8,746 nucleotides of DNA from Mariniphaga sp. (lineage in GTDB: Bacteria; Bacteroidota; Bacteroidia; Bacteroidales; Prolixibacteraceae), in assembly GCA_025363795.1 (NCBI GenBank), contig JANYLE010000385.1:1-8746 (forward strand), written 5' to 3'. The position numbers and the translations under genes are program-made. Below are positions 5,769-8,746 of the stretch, in pieces. Under the pieces are notes generated by a model, which worked only from the letters and a program-made list of their open reading frames with translations, ran no database searches and was not told the DNA's origin. Numbering within the stretch: position 1 is the first letter of the stretch; each line of letters starts with the position of its first letter.

Positions 5769-5905
5769 ACTACTACCTTTTAAATTTAAGATGAAACAAT
5801 TTAGTTAATCTTATTAATTATTACTAAGAACAAACGAAATTATGAAAAAGTTGTTTCATTTTTTCGCAAATTGCACACGATAAATATACAAAATATTTTA
5901 CTTTA
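5769..5905. promoter_or_regulatory. Divergent xerD / aroQ intergenic region
   Basis: This 137-base AT-rich spacer must carry the promoters of both genes. It has a widely spaced perfect inverted repeat, ATGAAACAA (5791-5799) and TTGTTTCAT (5851-5859), with a second dyad inside it (TTAGT 5801-5805 / ACTAA 5822-5826) and GCAAATTGC at 5866-5874. No exact TAnnTTTG box at a sensible distance was found on either strand. A TTG-N20-TATTTTAC combination (5871-5901) would make aroQ essentially leaderless and is only a weak candidate. Confidence 0.4.
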
Positions 5906-6328
5906 ATGAAAATTATTATTGTAAACGGCCCAAATTTGAATTTATTGGGGGTTAGGGAAAAAAGCATTTATGGAAGTGATTCATTTACAAATTATTATGA
6001 AAACATGATTTTGCGTTTTCCTAATATAAAATTTGAATATTTTCAATCAAATGTCGAAGGAGAACTCATAAATTTTCTGCACAAAGTTGGATTTTCTGCA
6101 CAAGGCATCGTATTTAATGCAGGCGGATACACGCATACCTCTGTGGCATTACGCGATGCGATCGCTGCAATTACCACTCCGGTAGTCGAAGTTCACATCT
6201 CAAACATCCTCACAAGGGAACATTTCAGGCACGAATCTTTGATAGGACCGGTATGCAAAGGGAGCATAATGGGGTTCGGGCTCGATTCTTACCGACTCGG
6301 TGTCGAGAGTTTTCTGACGCCGGAATAG
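5906..6328 (+). CDS. aroQ: 3-dehydroquinate dehydratase, type II
   Basis: A 140-residue cytosolic enzyme of the shikimate pathway converting 3-dehydroquinate to 3-dehydroshikimate. It belongs to the type II (dodecameric flavodoxin-like) family, whose members are about 140-150 residues. Motifs are GPNLNLLG at 8-15, the lid arginine R17 and catalytic tyrosine Y22 in IYG, FNAGGYTHTSVALRDA at 70-85 (N71 and H77 bind substrate or orient water), EVHISN at 95-100 with catalytic H97, and R108 in FRHES. All expected catalytic residues are present; the usual N-P-G/A-x-Y is N-A-G-G-Y here. ATG at 5906 gives the typical short MKIIIVNGPN start. Pyk follows 204 bases downstream on the same strand; the gap is too long for a tight operon. 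Confidence 0.96.
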   Translation: MKIIIVNGPNLNLLGVREKSIYGSDSFTNYYENMILRFPNIKFEYFQSNVEGELINFLHKVGFSAQGIVFNAGGYTHTSVALRDAIAAITTPVVEVHISNILTREHFRHESLIGPVCKGSIMGFGLDSYRLGVESFLTPE

Positions 6329-6532
6329 TGCAATTTGGCGTGGCTCATGATTAAGAATACGTTATTAAATCGGGAGTGAACCGCACCTTTTGATCGGGCT
6401 GGATGTACAGGTGTTCAAATATTTGTAGTATATTTGAATCCCCGGTTATCTGTCAGGGCAATTGTGGAAAGTATGTTGAATCCTAAAATTGGATTAACTT
6501 AGCATTCTTAAAGAAATAAAATAGTTTTGAAC
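6329..6532 (+). promoter_or_regulatory. Upstream region of pyk
   Basis: This 204-base stretch has no gene. It contains a strong dyad, TTCAAATAT (6414-6422) and ATATTTGAA (6430-6438) with a 7-base spacer, whose right arm includes the exact -7-like TATATTTG (6429-6436) but without a matching -33 TTG. A second possible promoter is TTG (6476-6478), N16, TAACTTAG (6495-6502), which would give a leader of about 25 bases. No clear terminator for aroQ is seen. Confidence 0.4.
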
Positions 6533-7981
6533 ATGAACCAAAAGAAGCACACTAAAATAGTGGCCACGATCTCGGACAAGCATTGCGAACCCGAGTTCTT
6601 GCAGGCACTATACGATGCCGGAATGAATGTTGTCCGGATTAATACCGCTCATCAAACCCCTGAAACGGCCCTGAGGATCGTCAATAATGTAAGAAGCGTT
6701 TGTGATTGTATTGCCATCCTCATTGACACTAAAGGACCTGAAATACGAACAAAAAATATTACCGAACCGATAAAGGTCAAAACCGGAGACAAACTTCTCG
6801 TCAAAGGCGGGGATGAACAATCGTCAAACGGATTATTAATCGTTGACTACGAAAACTTTGCAAACGATATTCCGATAGGCAGTTTCATGCTTATTGATGA
6901 TGGGGAACTGGAGTTAAAAATCATTTCCAAAATTGGAGATGCGCTGGAGGTTGTTGTGTGCAATGACGGGGAGATTAAAAACAGAAAGAGTATTAATACT
7001 CCGGGAGTCTCTATTTTACTACCCCCAATCACAGAAAAAGATAAAATGTTCATTGAATGGGCTGCGGATAACGACATCGACTTTGTCGCTCATTCATTTG
7101 TACGAAACAAAGAAGATGTATTGGCAGTACAAAAAATATTGGATAGTAAGAATAGCCGGATTAAAATTATATCGAAGATTGAAAACACCGATGGAGTGAA
7201 CAATATCGATGAAATCCTCGATTACTCTTATGGAATCATGGTTGCAAGGGGTGATCTTGGAATCGAAATTGCAGCTGAAAAAATCCCGGCGATACAACGG
7301 GTGCTGATCAGAAAATGTGTTGAACGAAAAAAGCCGGTAATCGTCGCAACCCAAATGCTGCATACAATGATCAGTAGTCCGCGACCCACAAGAGCCGAAG
7401 TTAGCGATGTGGCCAACGCCATTTTCGATCGGACCGATGCTATTATGTTGTCTGGAGAAACTGCCTACGGACAATATCCCGTCGAAGCTGTCGCACTAAT
7501 GACACGTGTTGCAATCGAAATTGAATCAAGTAAGGACCGTCGTAATGATTTGCCTGTTCCGCGTCTCGATAACGAGGTTTCGGCTTTCCTGGCTGAAGCT
7601 GCTGTAATGGCTGCTAATGAACTAAAAGTTGCCGCAATCGTCACAGATACCCTCACAGGCAAAATAGCGCGTTATATCTCCGCCTTCAGAAGTCCACGCC
7701 CTGTATACGCAAAGTGCCACGATGGCCGCGTTAAACGCGAACTGGCACTATCGTATGGTGTGCAAGCCAGCGAGATTATTTCAAAAAAGAATAAACACAA
7801 ATTGGTTGAATCTTCGCTGTTGGACCTGGAAGCACGCGGAAAGATTACCGAAAATGATACCGTAGTTTATGTTGGTGGAAATTTTGGCGTTGGTGGCGGC
7901 ACCTCTTTTATCGAAATTGCCTCAGTTGCACGAATGACAAAAGAGAAAAAAGATAGCAAACATACAACAACAGAAAATTAG
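6533..7981 (+). CDS. pyk: Pyruvate kinase
   Basis: A cytosolic glycolytic enzyme transferring phosphate from PEP to ADP, giving pyruvate and ATP. From ATG at 6533 it is 482 residues; a TTG two codons earlier is a less likely start. In ATG numbering, the A domain has KIVATIS (N-terminal strand), R35-I-N37-T-A39-H40, and D65-T-K-G-P-E70-I-R. The B domain covers roughly 72-160. Catalytic K215 and metal ligands E217 (SKIEN) and D241 (ARGDLGIE) follow, then ATQML and the long signature PRPTRAEVSDVANA...MLSGETAYG near 284-312. The C domain covers about 345-465 with a basic tail. The usual N-F-S-H is N-T-A-H, replacing a serine that contributes to K+ binding in characterised enzymes. The glutamate E70 typical of K+-dependent forms is kept. 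I recall N-T-A-H as usual for Bacteroidota pyruvate kinases. There is no extra C-terminal PEP-utiliser domain. Confidence 0.97.
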   Translation: MNQKKHTKIVATISDKHCEPEFLQALYDAGMNVVRINTAHQTPETALRIVNNVRSVCDCIAILIDTKGPEIRTKNITEPIKVKTGDKLLVKGGDEQSSNGLLIVDYENFANDIPIGSFMLIDDGELELKIISKIGDALEVVVCNDGEIKNRKSINTPGVSILLPPITEKDKMFIEWAADNDIDFVAHSFVRNKEDVLAVQKILDSKNSRIKIISKIENTDGVNNIDEILDYSYGIMVARGDLGIEIAAEKIPAIQRVLIRKCVERKKPVIVATQMLHTMISSPRPTRAEVSDVANAIFDRTDAIMLSGETAYGQYPVEAVALMTRVAIEIESSKDRRNDLPVPRLDNEVSAFLAEAAVMAANELKVAAIVTDTLTGKIARYISAFRSPRPVYAKCHDGRVKRELALSYGVQASEIISKKNKHKLVESSLLDLEARGKITENDTVVYVGGNFGVGGGTSFIEIASVARMTKEKKDSKHTTTEN

Positions 7982-8019
7982 AATAATCCTGCTAAATCAA
8001 TAGCAAGGTTAAATTAAAA

Positions 8020-8068
8020 AAGATCAAAGGCTAAAGTGTTTATCAAACATTCTTTATCCTTTGATCTT
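8020..8068. terminator. Bidirectional terminator between pyk and the LolA-like gene
   Basis: Perfect 11-bp arms AAGATCAAAGG (8020-8030) and CCTTTGATCTT (8058-8068) continue after a mismatch with TAAAG/CTTTA, then TGTTT/AAACA around a tiny loop, making one very long hairpin. On the minus strand it is followed by TTTTTTAATTT, a strong T-run for the LolA-like gene. On the plus strand it is followed by CTTATTTT, acceptable for pyk. The convergent gene arrangement fits. Confidence 0.85.
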
Positions 8069-8095
8069 CTTATTTTCAAGCCATTTTGGCGGCCT

Positions 8096-8123
8096 GATTA
8101 GGTTTTATAATTTAAACTTAATC
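8096..8123 (+). other. Second hairpin in the pyk / LolA-like convergent spacer
   Basis: GATTAGGTTT (8096-8105) and AAACTTAATC (8114-8123) form a 10-bp stem with one G-U pair on the plus strand, loop of 8 bases. It is not followed by a T-run. It may be a backup or transcript-end structure for pyk. It lies 16 bases beyond the LolA-like stop codon. Confidence 0.4.
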
Positions 8124-8139
8124 CTATAACTTACTACAG

Positions 8140-8746
8140 TTATCTCATATCGTTAATTTCAACCTTGGGATATTTAGCCGCATCGAACTTAAAATAGTCA
8201 TCGGCCAAAATTTGATCTGTTTTCATATTCTTCAACGTAAGCGTATAGGCATTCCCATCTTTATTGAAAGTTTTTGCTTTCAGTATCTGATATTTAGATT
8301 TATCAACGTACAACCTCACTTTTGTGAACTCTTTGGCCTTATCTGTTGGAAACAGATCGATCACGGCTGCTGGTTTACCTCCGATACTTTCTTCCCCGAT
8401 ATAGGTGAATTTGAACCCTTTTTCGTAGATCGTAAAAAGGTTCGCGGGATTAAGAGCCGCATCACTACCTGCCTCAACTTCAGAAATATTAACTTCATTT
8501 GATGCGGTCAGATAACTCCATGTGGCGATTCCGTTCGAAAAAACTTCCATCCCCATCGCTGGCATATGCAACCGGTAACTCTTTCCTTTTAAAGCGACCC
8601 AACCTTCATTTGTTTCGGTAACGCTACCCGTTTTATTTTCGAGTGTAAACGAAAAATCAATCTGAATAGTCTTATAACTTCTGCTTGTTTGAGAAAGTTT
8701 GTCAAGAATCTCTTTTGCCTTCGGATCTTGTTGTGCAAAGAGTGAT
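8140..8746 (-). CDS. lolA: LolA-like periplasmic outer-membrane lipoprotein carrier (5' end cut off)
   Basis: The frame is open from the stop at 8140 to the window edge, giving 201 residues; the start is outside. The first visible residues, SLFAQQDPKAKEIL, look like the end of a signal peptide with cleavage after A4, so nearly the whole mature protein is present. The remainder suits the LolA/LolB-like half-barrel fold: ILDKLSQTSRSYKTIQIDFSF, the GWVALKGKSYRL strand, MGMEVFSNGIATWSYL, NPANLF, then alternating beta strands to the end (YVDKSKYQILKAKTF, NAYTLTLKN, FKFDAAKYPKVEI). LolA shuttles lipoproteins from the LolCDE transporter to the outer membrane. An internal TTG at 8571 is not the start, because homologous-looking sequence continues upstream. 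The match is by fold pattern and phylum habit, so 'LolA-like' is safer than LolA. Confidence 0.8.
   Translation of the reverse strand, partial: SLFAQQDPKAKEILDKLSQTSRSYKTIQIDFSFTLENKTGSVTETNEGWVALKGKSYRLHMPAMGMEVFSNGIATWSYLTASNEVNISEVEAGSDAALNPANLFTIYEKGFKFTYIGEESIGGKPAAVIDLFPTDKAKEFTKVRLYVDKSKYQILKAKTFNKDGNAYTLTLKNMKTDQILADDYFKFDAAKYPKVEINDMR

Noticed and set aside
6522..6529. TAGTTTTG as the pyk -7 box
   Set aside because: It matches the consensus but lies 3 bases before the ATG, requiring a leaderless message, and has no TTG at the right distance.
6527..6532. TTG at 6527 as the pyk start
   Set aside because: ATG at 6533 gives the usual short N-terminus before the KIVATIS strand; the TTG adds only two residues and overlaps a TAGTTTTG string.
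6329..6532. Riboswitch ahead of pyk
   Set aside because: Only a simple dyad is visible; no known aptamer core or expression platform can be recognised.
7094..7474. 126-codon minus-strand frame inside pyk
   Set aside because: Antisense to conserved pyruvate kinase motifs; no signature of its own.
8140..8571. LolA-like gene starting at the TTG at 8571
   Set aside because: The frame stays open to the window edge and the upstream residues complete the N-terminal helix, first strands and a signal-peptide end, so the gene is longer and cut by the window.

Overview
The window looks like chromosomal DNA of a Bacteroidota bacterium, probably of the Bacteroidales/Marinilabiliales side. The signs are the gene order xerD / aroQ / pyk, a pyruvate kinase with the N-T-A-H active-site variant I associate with this phylum, weak or absent Shine-Dalgarno sequences, and a -7 box of the Bacteroidota type (TAnnTTTG) before one gene. 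The placement rests on remembered family traits, not on a search.

Layout. Bases 1-640 hold no credible gene. They carry three degenerate copies of a repeat built around two related hairpins (core GGATTTGYAATCC), resembling a REP/BIME-type element. An intrinsic terminator (about 634-664) follows, serving the minus-strand gene pckG (687-2477, GTP-dependent PEP carboxykinase). Upstream of pckG on the same strand are a fold-type-I aminotransferase (2540-3835, GTG start) and an XRE-cupin regulator (3973-4524). Next come a 344-base gap, minus-strand xerD (4869-5768), a divergent spacer, and plus-strand aroQ (5906-6328) and pyk (6533-7981). A bidirectional terminator (8020-8068) separates pyk from a convergent LolA-like gene (8140-8746) that runs off the right edge just short of its start.

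How they may work together. pckG and pyk catalyse opposing steps at the PEP node. The regulator, aminotransferase and pckG read in one direction. A 15-bp palindrome, TTAAGTAATACTTAA, occurs perfectly upstream of the regulator gene and with one mismatch at the predicted transcription start of the aminotransferase. I read this as the operator of an autoregulating XRE-cupin protein that also controls the aminotransferase and perhaps pckG by readthrough. A possible 32-codon lipoprotein ORF (4667-4765) lies divergently across the same palindrome.

Most of the window is conserved housekeeping sequence. The parts worth a second look are the repeat cluster at the left edge and the XRE-cupin operator pair with the small ORF beside it. 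I did not find a defence system, CRISPR array, RNA gene or recognisable transposase.
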